Source: DASSFZ01 sp036514635
Lineage (GTDB): Bacteria > Chloroflexota > Anaerolineae > Fen-1058
Reading direction: 5' to 3'
Length of the DNA: 17,572 nt
Assembly: GCA_036514635.1 (NCBI GenBank)
Contig: DATBWU010000078.1
Span: 1-17,572 of the forward strand
Shown here: positions 1 through 7,373 of the stretch, piece after piece
How positions within the stretch are numbered: the first letter of the stretch is position 1
How the letters are laid out: the number at the start of each line of letters is the position of its first letter
The notes under the pieces: generated by a model
The model's database searches: none
Seen by the model: only the letters and a program-made list of their open reading frames with translations
What the model was told of the DNA's origin: nothing
Made by a program: the position numbers and the translations under genes

Positions 1-65
1 AGTTGGAGAGAGGGGAAGGGGGTGGTGCGCCGCACCGGGGGTTAGGGCGAGGTCGAAAGTCGTCC

Positions 66-1118
66 ATGCCAAGACTCTCCCGTCTTCATCTCAAGAAAGC
101 GGTTTACGGCCTGGCTGGCCTGTTTTTTTTCATCCTGGCAATTCAACTGATGAAAGCCGGGGCCAGGGCGCTCGCCCCGCTGTTGCGAGAAACCTCGCTG
201 ATCCGTAACCCCCTCAACGCGCTCGGCTTCGGTTGGCTGGGCGCGTATTTTATCTTGAGCGGATCGCCGGTCGCGGCGGCGACGCTCGGCCTGTTCAACA
301 GCGATGCGATCGACACGGCGCAGGCGTTCATGATGATCAACGGCTCGCGCATGGGTGCATCGTTCATCGTGCTGTTCGTCGGCTTCGTGTACCTGCTGCG
401 CGGCCAGGAGCCGAAGCGCAGCCTGAGCATGGGGATGGTATCTCTGTTGACGACGTGGACGACGTACGTCCCGGCGATGCTGTTGGGCTATTCGGCGCTG
501 TCGAACGGATGGCTGAATCACCTGCACTTCACGGCGAGCAGCCGGCTGGCCTCGGCGGTCGACGCGATCTTCGATCCGATCGTCAACCGGATCATCACGT
601 TGGCCCCCGACCTGCTCGTATTCGTCGTCGGCCTGGGCGTGGTGGTGCTGGCCTTCAACTTGATCGACCGGGCGCTGCCGGAACTGAATCTCGGCAAGGC
701 CGGCTTCGGGCAAGCGCCGCGCCTGCTGTACCGGCCGCTGGTGATGTTCGTCCTCGGCGCGGCGGTAACCAGCATGTCGATGTCGGTGTCGGTGTCGCTG
801 GGGCTGCTGGTGCCGCTCTCGGCGCGCGGTTACGTCCGCGCCGAGAACGTGATCCCGTACATCATGGGCGCGAACGTCACTACGTTCGTCGATACGCTGG
901 TCGCGTCGATGCTGATGAATAATCCGGCTGCCTTCGCGGTGGTGGTGACCGAGATGCTCAGCGTCGCGATCGTCTCGATCGTGATCCTGCTCATCTCGTA
1001 TCGGGGTTACGAGCGGCTGATCTTGGGGCTGGTCGGAACGATCACGCGCAGCCGCCGCAACCTGAGCATCTTCTTGCTGGCGCTGGTGGGGACACCGATC
1101 GTCCTGCTGCTGATTTGA
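66..1118 (+). CDS. Na/Pi-cotransporter-like integral membrane protein
   Basis: Polytopic membrane protein of about 350 residues with roughly nine hydrophobic segments. It resembles the Na/Pi-cotransporter II-related family (PF02690), whose members carry two inverted repeats. Here the first half has SGSPVAAATLGL then INGSRMGASF. The second half has TSMSMSVSVSLGLLVPL then GANVTTFVDTLVAS, which matches the family's serine-rich QSSSA-type and GAN-TT motifs in order. The likely role is sodium-coupled anion uptake or export at the inner membrane; the substrate is an inference. I start it at ATG 66, just before a basic stretch and the first membrane segment. The frame stays open to a TTG at position 3, so an upstream extension cannot be excluded, and the only purine-rich site (GAGG at 49-52) is rather far. 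The family's typical soluble PhoU-like C-terminal tail is absent. The next gene is a universal stress protein on the same strand, about 80 bp away. Confidence 0.72.
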   Translation: MPRLSRLHLKKAVYGLAGLFFFILAIQLMKAGARALAPLLRETSLIRNPLNALGFGWLGAYFILSGSPVAAATLGLFNSDAIDTAQAFMMINGSRMGASFIVLFVGFVYLLRGQEPKRSLSMGMVSLLTTWTTYVPAMLLGYSALSNGWLNHLHFTASSRLASAVDAIFDPIVNRIITLAPDLLVFVVGLGVVVLAFNLIDRALPELNLGKAGFGQAPRLLYRPLVMFVLGAAVTSMSMSVSVSLGLLVPLSARGYVRAENVIPYIMGANVTTFVDTLVASMLMNNPAAFAVVVTEMLSVAIVSIVILLISYRGYERLILGLVGTITRSRRNLSIFLLALVGTPIVLLLI

Positions 1119-1197
1119 AACGTGTTGCGTCTGCGTGTTTCGCGCCCGATCGGTTCACGCAACACGCCGCACGCACTACACTGATGGAGACAGGGCC

Positions 1198-2016
1198 TTG
1201 CGCATTTTGATGTGTTCCGATGGATCGGAAACCTCTGAACATGCGGCGCGCTTCGCGTCGTATCTGCTGAAAGCGCCGGGCAACCAGGTGACGCTCTTTG
1301 GCGTGATCGAGAGCGAACGCGAGGCCGGCGCGATCAAGCACTCGCTCGATCTGCTCTTCGCGCGCCTGCGACCATCGCACTCGGAAATCGCCATCAAAAT
1401 CGCGCGCGGGCATGCAGCCGAAGAGATTCTCAAAGAGGCCGAGACAGGCGGGTATGATTTGATCGTCGCCGGCGCGCGCGGGCGGCGTGGCTTGACGCGC
1501 TTCTTGCTCGGATCGACCTCGTCGCGCGTGGTGCAGTACGCGCCGTGCTCCGTGCTGGTCGTCAAGCGGACACCCGAGGAGCTGCGCCGCATGTTGGTGT
1601 GCACCGCCGGCGGCGCGCCCGGTCTGCACGACGTGCGCTTCGCGGCGCAGGTCGCCGCCGCCACGGAAGCGCGGCTGACCGTGCTGCACGTCATGTCGCA
1701 GATCGCCCTGAGTGAGGACTCCGATCTGTACGACCTGGAAGCATCGGCTGAAGAGTTGATGGCGCGCGGCACGCGCGAAGGCCTCCATCTGATGGCCGCG
1801 CTCGACATCCTGCGGCAGGCCGAGGTGGTCGGCGAAGTGAAAGTGCGGCACGGGCTGGTGCTGGACGAAATCGAAGGGGAAGCGCGCGAGGGCGGCTACG
1901 ATACCATCGTCGTCGGCGCGCACTTCGCACGCGGCGTCAGCCGGTTGCTGTTGGATAACGTGACGTCCGACGTGTTGGAGAAGCTGAACGCGGCGGTGCT
2001 GGTGGTGAAGTCCTAA
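1198..2016 (+). CDS. Tandem universal stress protein (two UspA domains)
   Basis: Cytosolic protein of about 272 residues built from two UspA domains. Domain 1 begins RILMCSDGSE and ends with the nucleotide-binding type signature GARGRRGLTRFLLGSTSSRV, then SVLVVK. Domain 2 begins RMLVCTAGG and ends GAHFARGVSRLLLDNVTSDV, then AVLVVKS. The second domain lacks the small G-x-G pattern and the GS, so only domain 1 looks fit to bind ATP. I chose the TTG start at 1198 because GGAG at 1186-1189 sits 8 bp upstream and the protein then begins exactly at the first beta strand. The frame is open upstream to a GTG at 1135, but that would add 21 residues unlike the family. Its TAA stop forms the left target-site copy of the adjoining MITE-like element. 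Lying behind a transporter gene, it may be a stress-linked regulator of it; that is inference. Confidence 0.88.
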   Translation: MRILMCSDGSETSEHAARFASYLLKAPGNQVTLFGVIESEREAGAIKHSLDLLFARLRPSHSEIAIKIARGHAAEEILKEAETGGYDLIVAGARGRRGLTRFLLGSTSSRVVQYAPCSVLVVKRTPEELRRMLVCTAGGAPGLHDVRFAAQVAAATEARLTVLHVMSQIALSEDSDLYDLEASAEELMARGTREGLHLMAALDILRQAEVVGEVKVRHGLVLDEIEGEAREGGYDTIVVGAHFARGVSRLLLDNVTSDVLEKLNAAVLVVKS

Positions 2017-2257
2017 GAGACTGTCTTAAAACTCACCACCAAGACTCCACCCCGCAAAAAAACGCGGGGCAGGCGCCACAAAGAAACACCAAGAAAACTT
2101 GGAGAGGCTTGGTGTCGCCTGCCCCCTTCAGGGGGTGGTGACTCGCCTAGCGCGCCCCCGGCGCGAAGCGTCGGATACGCCCTGTCCGCTGCACAGCAGC
2201 GGGGGCGCGCTGGGCGGGGGCGTGGGGGTTACCGTAACGGCCTTTTCAGACAGGCTC
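2017..2257. mobile_element. MITE-like non-autonomous element with 15-bp TIRs and TAA target duplication
   Basis: The ends form imperfect terminal inverted repeats: GAGACTGTCTTAAAA (2017-2031) against TTTTCAGACAGGCTC (2243-2257), 13 of 15 paired. TAA flanks both sides (2014-2016 and 2258-2260), as expected of a 3-bp target duplication. The inside has no credible gene and is strongly folded. CACCACC (2034-2040) pairs with GGTGGTG (2134-2140), and GGGCAGGCG (2067-2075) pairs with CGCCTGCCC (2116-2124). ACACCAAG (2086-2093) pairs with CTTGGTGT (2108-2115). AGCGCGCCCCCG (2149-2160) pairs perfectly with 2200-2211. A TNA target and such ends recall IS5-related elements, but the family assignment is tentative. 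The left half resembles the CCACCAAGA-type repeats common in environmental bacterial genomes. Confidence 0.7.
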
Positions 2258-2295
2258 TAAGGGTGAAGCGCGGAAGTTGTTCCGCGAGTCAGGTG

Positions 2296-2301
2296 TATAA
2301 T
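2296..2301 (+). promoter_or_regulatory. Promoter -10 box (TATAAT) of the receiver-kinase gene
   Basis: A perfect TATAAT lies 35 bp upstream of the chosen ATG at 2337 and would start transcription near 2308, leaving room for the GAAGGG ribosome site at 2325-2330. No good -35 box is visible at the usual distance. It lies outside the MITE-like element, whose right end is at 2257. Confidence 0.5.
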
Positions 2302-2336
2302 CGAGCATGATAAGGCCGGGAACTGAAGGGACATGG

Positions 2337-3548
2337 ATGGCAAAAGAGCGCATCCTGATCGCAGATGATAGCAAGGACATTACCGCGTTCTTGCAAGCTT
2401 ATCTGGTGCAGCAGGGCTACGAGGTCCATATCGCCTACGATGGCGAAACCGCCGTGCGCTTGTTCGCCGCCCAGCCCTTCGACCTGGTGTTGACCGATCT
2501 GCAGATGCCGCGCCTGAACGGCCTGGGCGTGTTGCATCGCGTGAAAGAACGCGCGCCGAGCACGCCCGTGATCATCCTCACCGGCCACGCCTCGCTGGAC
2601 ACCGCGCTTGACGCGCTGCGCCACGGCGCGTACGATTATCTGCTCAAGCCGGTGGACAACGTCGATCAACTCCAGTTCACCGTCAACCGCGCGCTGTTCC
2701 AGCGCAACCTGGAGATCGATAACCGTCGCCTGATGGAGGAACTGAAGGAGACGAATGCTCACCTGGGGCAAAAGGTCGCCGAGCAGACGCACGAGCTGCG
2801 CGAGGCTTACGAGCGGCTGAAAGACGTCGACCGGATGAAGAGCGAGTTCCTGTCGATTGTATCACACGAGCTGCGCACGCCGTTGGCGGTCATGCTGATG
2901 GCCGCCCAGATCTTAAACACCCAGTTCGACGAGTTATCGCGCGAGCGGAAACAAGAGCAGTTGGGGAACCTGTATACCTACGGCCGGCGCTTGAAGCGGC
3001 TGGTGGAAAATCTGCTCGACTTCAGCCTGTTGGAGCGCGGCGAGCTGGAATTAGAGATCGACCCGGTCAACGTCCAGACCGTGATGCGGGAAGTCTTCGA
3101 GACCTACGCGCCACGCGCGAAGGACAAGGGCATCACGCTGCAGATCGCCCCACCGAAGAACGAGCTGATGGTGGCCGCCGACATGGGCCGGCTGGTCAAT
3201 GCGCTAAGCCATCTCGTCGAGAACGCGATCAAGTTCACGCCGGCCGGTGGACGCGCCGCCATCGGTGCGCATGGGCCGGTGAGGGGGCCTGATGGTGCGG
3301 ATGCTCCGCATGTGGTCATCGCCGTGACCGACACAGGGGTTGGTATCCCCGCCGATCGCCAGCACCTGCTGGGCCAGGCCTTCACGCAGGCCGATATGAG
3401 CGATCGGCGCCGCTTTGAAGGCATCGGGTTGGGGCTGGCCCTGGCGCACCGCATCGTCGCCGCGCACCGTGGTCGCATCACCTTCAAAAGCGGTCCGGGC
3501 AAAGGCAGCACCTTCGCTATCTGGCTGCCGCTGAATACGCAAGGTTGA
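2337..3548 (+). CDS. Hybrid response regulator / histidine kinase (REC-HisKA-HATPase)
   Basis: Soluble signalling protein of 403 residues. The N-terminal receiver domain (about 4-120) has the full acidic pocket D10/D11, phospho-acceptor D54 in LTDLQMP, T82 in LTGHA and K104 in LLKPVD. A short coiled-coil-like linker follows (about 125-165). The HisKA domain has its H-box SHELRTPL with H177, and the HATPase has ENAIKFTP (N-box), DTGVGIP (G1) and EGIGLGLA (G2). All catalytic residues look intact. The receiver comes before the kinase, so a phosphoryl signal from another kinase probably sets the activity of this one. I use ATG 2337 because GAAGGG lies 6 bp upstream; an in-frame ATG at 2307 would coincide with the predicted transcription start. 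The next gene, another histidine kinase, begins about 95 bp downstream, so the two probably work in one phosphorelay. No free-standing regulator with an output domain is present. Confidence 0.9.
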   Translation: MAKERILIADDSKDITAFLQAYLVQQGYEVHIAYDGETAVRLFAAQPFDLVLTDLQMPRLNGLGVLHRVKERAPSTPVIILTGHASLDTALDALRHGAYDYLLKPVDNVDQLQFTVNRALFQRNLEIDNRRLMEELKETNAHLGQKVAEQTHELREAYERLKDVDRMKSEFLSIVSHELRTPLAVMLMAAQILNTQFDELSRERKQEQLGNLYTYGRRLKRLVENLLDFSLLERGELELEIDPVNVQTVMREVFETYAPRAKDKGITLQIAPPKNELMVAADMGRLVNALSHLVENAIKFTPAGGRAAIGAHGPVRGPDGADAPHVVIAVTDTGVGIPADRQHLLGQAFTQADMSDRRRFEGIGLGLALAHRIVAAHRGRITFKSGPGKGSTFAIWLPLNTQG

Positions 3549-3610
3549 CCGGCAAGACCACCAAGTGCTCCAGGCCCGCGTCCGCGCGGTCGGCGAGCAT
3601 TCAAGATGTG

Positions 3611-3616
3611 TACAAT
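3611..3616 (+). promoter_or_regulatory. Possible -10 box (TACAAT) before the second histidine kinase
   Basis: TACAAT lies 27 bp upstream of the ATG at 3644, in the roughly 95-bp gap between the two kinase genes. The -35 region is not convincing. It suggests that the downstream kinase can be transcribed separately, but the call is weak. Confidence 0.3.
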
Positions 3617-3643
3617 GACCTGGGGTTGAAGGGCAAGGTAACG

Positions 3644-5866
3644 ATGTTCAAGACCTGGGCTTCTCGCTACACGCTGCTCGGATTCGCGCTCGGGCTAATC
3701 TTGCCTGTTGTCGATATCGCCACGGCCCTGGCGAACGATCGCCTGCCGCTCACGCTGGACTCCCTCAACTATCTCATCTTTGGCGAAGGGCGAGATATTG
3801 ATCGCGGGATCATTCTCCTGATGCCTGTGATCCTGTCTGCACTGCTCGGCGTGTCCGGCCGGCAGCGCGACAAAAGTGTTCACCGGTTGAGCCTGATCGC
3901 CGATATTCGCAGCGTGTTGAACCAAGAGGTCGGCCTGGAATCGCTGTTGAATCTCCTCGCCCTCAAATGGGCGCGGCTCCTCGCCGCGCGCGAGTGCACC
4001 TTCGCCACATGGGATGCCCATGGGAACCGCTCAGCCCCATTGCATCCGCGCTGCCCTTACGACGAAGCCTCGGCCTCGATCCCCGTCGGTGAGGCCGGCA
4101 CACCCCTGGCCCGGTGGGTGATCGACCACAACCGGGTGCAATCAGTCACACAGGCGGGCGGCTCATCCGTGCTGGCCGCTCCACTGGCCGTGAACAACGT
4201 CGCCTTCGGCGCGGTGATCTTCTCCGATCCACATTCGACGGGCCGGCTCACTCGGGATCGCACGCTGGAGGCTCTGGCGATCGCCGATCAGGTCGCGCTC
4301 ACCATCGATCATCTGCGGGCCGGAGCCGAGCTGCGCCGCCGCGCCCGCGATATGGAAGCCATCAACCAGGTCGCGCGCCGCATCGCCGCCGGTTGGGGCA
4401 TTGACCGTATTCTGACGACGGTGGCGGACAACGCGCAAGTGCGCTTCGGGTTCGATTACGTGGGCGTCTTAACCGTGGACGAAGAGACGAGCGAGTTTGC
4501 CATGCGCGCGCAGTCGGGTCCGCTGGCACAGTCGTTAGTGGATGTGTATCGCCAGCCGCTGACCCAGGGTCTGATCGGGCGCGCCTACCAAACGGGCCAG
4601 CAGGTTCTGGCGCGCGACGTGCAGCAGGAACCGGACTACGTGGAGGTGGCTCCCGGCTTGCGATCCGAGTTGATCATTCCCCTGCGCTCCGGCGCGCGTG
4701 TGATCGGCGTGATGAGTTTCGGCAGCCGTTACCTGAATGCTTTCCGCGAGGAGGACATCGCGGCGCTGCAAATCCTGGCCGATCAGGTGGCCGTGGCCGT
4801 GGAAAACGCGCGCCTGTACGATGAGACGCAGCGCGAGCGGCAGCGCCTGAGCGCGGTGCTGGCCAGCACCAATGATGCGGTGATCCTGATCGACGCGGCC
4901 GATCGGGTGCAGTTGTTCAATCGCGCCGCGGAGCGGCTGTTCGGTGTGACGACGGCGCAGGCCATCGGCGCGCGCTTAGACGATGCGCTGCGCCTGCCGC
5001 AGTTGATCGACGCTTATCGCCACGCCCCGTCTGAAACGCACGTCTTCGAACTGGCACTGGACGATGGGACGACGCTGCTGGCGAACCTGACCTCCGTCCG
5101 CGACGAGACGCTCGGCCTTCGGGGGCGGTTGATGGTGCTGCACGACATTACCGACCTCAAGCGGCTGGATCAACTGAAGTCGCAGATGATCCGCATGGCC
5201 TCGCACGATCTGCGCAACCCGTTGAACATGGCTTTTGGCTATCTCGATCTGCTGACAGACGCCGTCGCCGATTCCACGGAGAAAGCCGGCCCGTACTTAG
5301 AGGGTCTGGAACAGGGCTTGTGGCGGATGCGGAAATTGATCGAGGACCTGCTGGATGTCGAGCGCATCGAATCGGCAGCCGACCGCGTGCGCGAGCCGGT
5401 CGATCTCAACCAGGTGCTCTTGCGCGCGGCGGATGAGCTGAAGCCACAGGCGGCGGGGAAGCGTCAGGAGCTGATCGTTCAAACTGCCGGCGCGCCCGTG
5501 TGCATCAATGCCGACCCGGTGCAGATTCAGCAGGTCGTAGTCAATCTGCTGAACAATGCTATCAAGTACACACCCGACGGTGGGCGCATCCAGGCGCGGG
5601 TGCGGCGCGCCGACCCGCAGGTTCTATTCGAGGTCGAGGATAACGGGCTGGGCATTCCCAAAGCGGCGCAGGCCAAACTCTTTCAGCGCTTCTATCGCGT
5701 GAAGATGCGCGGCACGGAAAACATCGAGGGCACCGGGCTGGGGCTGAGTCTGGTCAAGGCCGTGGTCGAGCAGCACAAAGGCACGATCGAGGTGGACAGC
5801 GACGAAGGCCGGGGCAGCCTGTTCCGGGTGCGCTTACCGGCCCTCGCCGAGGAACAAATCAAGTGA
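3644..5866 (+). CDS. Membrane sensor histidine kinase (TM-GAF-GAF-PAS-HisKA-HATPase)
   Basis: About 740 residues. Two N-terminal membrane segments (about 9-29 and 51-71) anchor it. Then come two GAF-like regions, the first divergent (about 80-225) and the second clear (about 235-395, with the typical end EEDIAALQILADQVAVAVEN). A PAS domain follows (about 400-500, NDAVILIDAADRVQLFNRAA). The HisKA H-box is ASHDLRNPL with H521. The ATPase domain shows NLLNNAIKYTPDGG (N-box), EDNGLGIP (G1), LFQRFYRV (F-box) and EGTGLGLSLV (G2). It would sense small molecules or redox state through GAF/PAS and autophosphorylate; the ligand is unknown. I start it at ATG 3644 (AAGG at 3635-3638). The frame is open back to a TTG overlapping the previous stop, but that extension is low-complexity and unlike the family. 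Its TGA lies inside the left arm of the terminator downstream. Confidence 0.88.
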   Translation: MFKTWASRYTLLGFALGLILPVVDIATALANDRLPLTLDSLNYLIFGEGRDIDRGIILLMPVILSALLGVSGRQRDKSVHRLSLIADIRSVLNQEVGLESLLNLLALKWARLLAARECTFATWDAHGNRSAPLHPRCPYDEASASIPVGEAGTPLARWVIDHNRVQSVTQAGGSSVLAAPLAVNNVAFGAVIFSDPHSTGRLTRDRTLEALAIADQVALTIDHLRAGAELRRRARDMEAINQVARRIAAGWGIDRILTTVADNAQVRFGFDYVGVLTVDEETSEFAMRAQSGPLAQSLVDVYRQPLTQGLIGRAYQTGQQVLARDVQQEPDYVEVAPGLRSELIIPLRSGARVIGVMSFGSRYLNAFREEDIAALQILADQVAVAVENARLYDETQRERQRLSAVLASTNDAVILIDAADRVQLFNRAAERLFGVTTAQAIGARLDDALRLPQLIDAYRHAPSETHVFELALDDGTTLLANLTSVRDETLGLRGRLMVLHDITDLKRLDQLKSQMIRMASHDLRNPLNMAFGYLDLLTDAVADSTEKAGPYLEGLEQGLWRMRKLIEDLLDVERIESAADRVREPVDLNQVLLRAADELKPQAAGKRQELIVQTAGAPVCINADPVQIQQVVVNLLNNAIKYTPDGGRIQARVRRADPQVLFEVEDNGLGIPKAAQAKLFQRFYRVKMRGTENIEGTGLGLSLVKAVVEQHKGTIEVDSDEGRGSLFRVRLPALAEEQIK

Positions 5867-5896
5867 CCGGCACTTCCAAAGTGCCGGTCACTTTTT
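5861..5896 (+). terminator. Strong intrinsic terminator after the histidine kinase
   Basis: A perfect 15-bp stem (5861-5875 with 5879-5893) encloses a 3-nt loop CCA, and a run of five T ends at 5896. The kinase stop codon (5864-5866) is part of the left arm. Because the stem also starts with AA, it may work on both strands. It separates the signalling genes from the protease operon. Confidence 0.88.
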
Positions 5897-5903
5897 GGCA
5901 GTA

Positions 5904-5912
5904 TGTTATAAT
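5904..5912 (+). promoter_or_regulatory. Extended -10 promoter (TGTTATAAT) of the M50 protease operon
   Basis: TG-T-TATAAT is a consensus extended -10 element placed just after the terminator and 35 bp before ATG 5947. No matching -35 box is seen, which is normal for extended -10 promoters. Transcription would begin near 5919. Confidence 0.55.
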
Positions 5913-5946
5913 CCCAGCCGCCCACCTGCCGATGGAGCTGCCAGGT

Positions 5947-6585
5947 ATGATTCTCTCGGCCCTGAGCAGGCCCGATACTTTGCTGCCGATCATCGTCGCG
6001 TACAGCGCCATCGTGCTGCTGGCCTTTCCGCTGCACGAGTTCGCGCACGCCTGGATGGCCGTGCGCCTCGGCGATCGGACGCCCTATTATCAGGGTCGCC
6101 TGACGCTCAATCCGCGCGCGCATCTCGATCCCGTAGGGGCGCTGATGCTCGCGGTCGGTGGACTGGGTTGGGCGAAGCCGGTGATGTTCGTGCCAACGAA
6201 CCTGCGCAACGCGCCGAGTTACAAGGCCGGCATCGTGCTGGTGGCGCTGGCCGGGCCGGCGATGAATCTGCTGATCGCCGCCGTGGCCGCTTTGGCGTAC
6301 CGCCTCGGCGTCAACGCCGGCCTGCCGGGCGACATTGCGTTTGTCGTCGTCGTGATCAATCTGTCATTGTTCTTCCTGAACCTGATCCCGCTCGTCCCGC
6401 TCGACGGGTCGAAGGTGCTGTGGGGATTGATGCCGTACACCTGGTCGCGCACTTACGAGCAGATTCAACAGTACAGCCTGTTCATCCTGCTCATCCTGAT
6501 TTTCCCGATCGGCGGCACGAGTCTTCTGGGACTGATCATCGGCCCGCCCGTCGAGTTGATGCGGCGAGTCCTGCTGGGCTTTTGA
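5947..6585 (+). CDS. Site-2 protease family (M50) membrane metalloprotease
   Basis: Membrane protein of about 212 residues, the normal size of minimal bacterial M50 proteases. It carries the zinc motif HEFAH (H30, E31, H34) at the end of its first membrane segment, and the third ligand motif NLIPLVPLDG with D153 in a later one. The segment ALAGPAMNLLIA between them is also typical. It would cleave a membrane-embedded substrate; none is identifiable here. I chose ATG 5947 because GGAG at 5934-5937 lies 9 bp upstream. The earlier in-frame ATG 5932 is possible, but the longer opening would begin within the terminator stem. It is first in a tight run: its stop overlaps the start of the HD-domain gene. 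Confidence 0.9.
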   Translation: MILSALSRPDTLLPIIVAYSAIVLLAFPLHEFAHAWMAVRLGDRTPYYQGRLTLNPRAHLDPVGALMLAVGGLGWAKPVMFVPTNLRNAPSYKAGIVLVALAGPAMNLLIAAVAALAYRLGVNAGLPGDIAFVVVVINLSLFFLNLIPLVPLDGSKVLWGLMPYTWSRTYEQIQQYSLFILLILIFPIGGTSLLGLIIGPPVELMRRVLLGF

Positions 6586-7091
6586 GACCGATCTATCGCA
6601 TTCGACAGTTGTTCGCCGCGCTGGCGGCGCGCGTGACCGAAGCCGATCGGGCCGAAGCCGACGCACATTTGCCGCCCGAGGCGCGCGCCTTGTTTCGCCA
6701 CATGCCGCACGAGGGTCAGGCGCACGCTCTGCGCGTGCTGCGCGACCTGAAGTGTGCCGGCTACACGCACCCAGCGTTACTGGCGGCGGCATTGCTTCAC
6801 GACGCGGGCAAATCGGCGGCGCGCGTGACACCAGTGCACCGTTCGCTCTATGTCCTGCTCCAGCGAGTTGCGCCGTCGTACCTCAAGCGTTTGCCGGCGG
6901 CGGACACGCATCGGCCGCTCGTCGCGCTGCGCGATCACCCGCGCCTGGGGGCCGAGTGGGCGCGCCGGGCCGGATGCGACGATTTGACCGTCGCGTTAAT
7001 CGCCCGGCATCAGGAGCGCATCGACCGTATGACGCTCAGTGAAGAGGACCGCCTGCTCAAAGCGCTTCAAGAAGTAGATGATCGAAACTGA
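6582..7091 (+). CDS. HD-domain protein (probable phosphohydrolase)
   Basis: Small cytosolic protein of about 169 residues. Metal-ligand candidates are H48 in the HEGQAHALRVL segment, the HD pair H73-D74 in LLHDAGKS, and later histidines in DHPRLGAEWA and ARHQER. The order H...HD...H fits the HD superfamily of metal-dependent phosphohydrolases, which act on nucleotides or related phosphates; the substrate is unknown. The start is taken as TTG 6582, which overlaps the M50 stop as TTGA, so translation is probably coupled. A later start within the first 20 codons cannot be excluded. The same frame is open upstream through the M50 gene, but that part is only an out-of-frame shadow. The GIY-YIG gene follows after 5 bp, so the three genes form one operon. 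Confidence 0.72.
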   Translation: MRPIYRIRQLFAALAARVTEADRAEADAHLPPEARALFRHMPHEGQAHALRVLRDLKCAGYTHPALLAAALLHDAGKSAARVTPVHRSLYVLLQRVAPSYLKRLPAADTHRPLVALRDHPRLGAEWARRAGCDDLTVALIARHQERIDRMTLSEEDRLLKALQEVDDRN

Positions 7092-7096
7092 GTGTC

Positions 7097-7354
7097 ATGT
7101 CTTTTGTCTACATCGTCGAGTGCGTCGATGGCACACTGTACACCGGCTGGGCGGTGGATGTGGCTAAGCGCATCGCCGCGCACAATGCCGGTCGAGGCGC
7201 GCGTTACACGCGAATGCACGGGCCGGTGAAACTGGTCTATGTTGAAAAATGCGAGTCTCGCGCAGCGGCGTTGAAACGCGAAGCCCGCATCAAGAAACTG
7301 CCGCGCGTGAAGAAACTGGCGTTGATCCGTAAAGACGGGAAGCGTAAAACGTAA
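7097..7354 (+). CDS. GIY-YIG nuclease superfamily protein (YhbQ/URI type)
   Basis: 85 residues, almost entirely one GIY-YIG domain. The first motif reads VYIVECVDGTLYTGW with Y5 and Y15-T16-G17. R25 follows in the helix, and E62 lies in LKREARIKKL. All match the small stand-alone family whose best-known members are E. coli YhbQ and the UPF0213 proteins, DNA nucleases of poorly defined role. It follows the HD-domain gene after 5 bp with little ribosome-binding signal, so it is probably coupled. The last codons and stop are made of the first two units of a CGTAAAA tandem repeat (7343-7370), so the C-terminal RKT may have been shaped by the repeat. Confidence 0.88.
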   Translation: MSFVYIVECVDGTLYTGWAVDVAKRIAAHNAGRGARYTRMHGPVKLVYVEKCESRAAALKREARIKKLPRVKKLALIRKDGKRKT

Positions 7355-7370
7355 AATGTAAAACGTAAAA
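7343..7370 (+). repeat. Four tandem CGTAAAA heptamers
   Basis: Units at 7343-7349, 7350-7356, 7357-7363 (TGTAAAA) and 7364-7370. The array includes the GIY-YIG stop codon. One further CGTAAAACGT occurs near the other end of the window (17431-17440). Confidence 0.85.
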
Positions 7371-7373
7371 CCC

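Noticed and set aside
1135..1197. Earlier GTG start for the universal stress protein
   Set aside because: It adds 21 residues not typical of the family, while TTG 1198 has a well-placed GGAG.
3545..3643. Earlier TTG start for the membrane histidine kinase
   Set aside because: It gives a low-complexity basic tail, whereas ATG 3644 gives a normal N-terminus right before the first membrane segment.
5895..6581. Upstream extension of the HD-domain frame through the M50 gene
   Set aside because: This part is the arginine-rich +1 shadow of the protease; the HD domain only begins after the protease stop.
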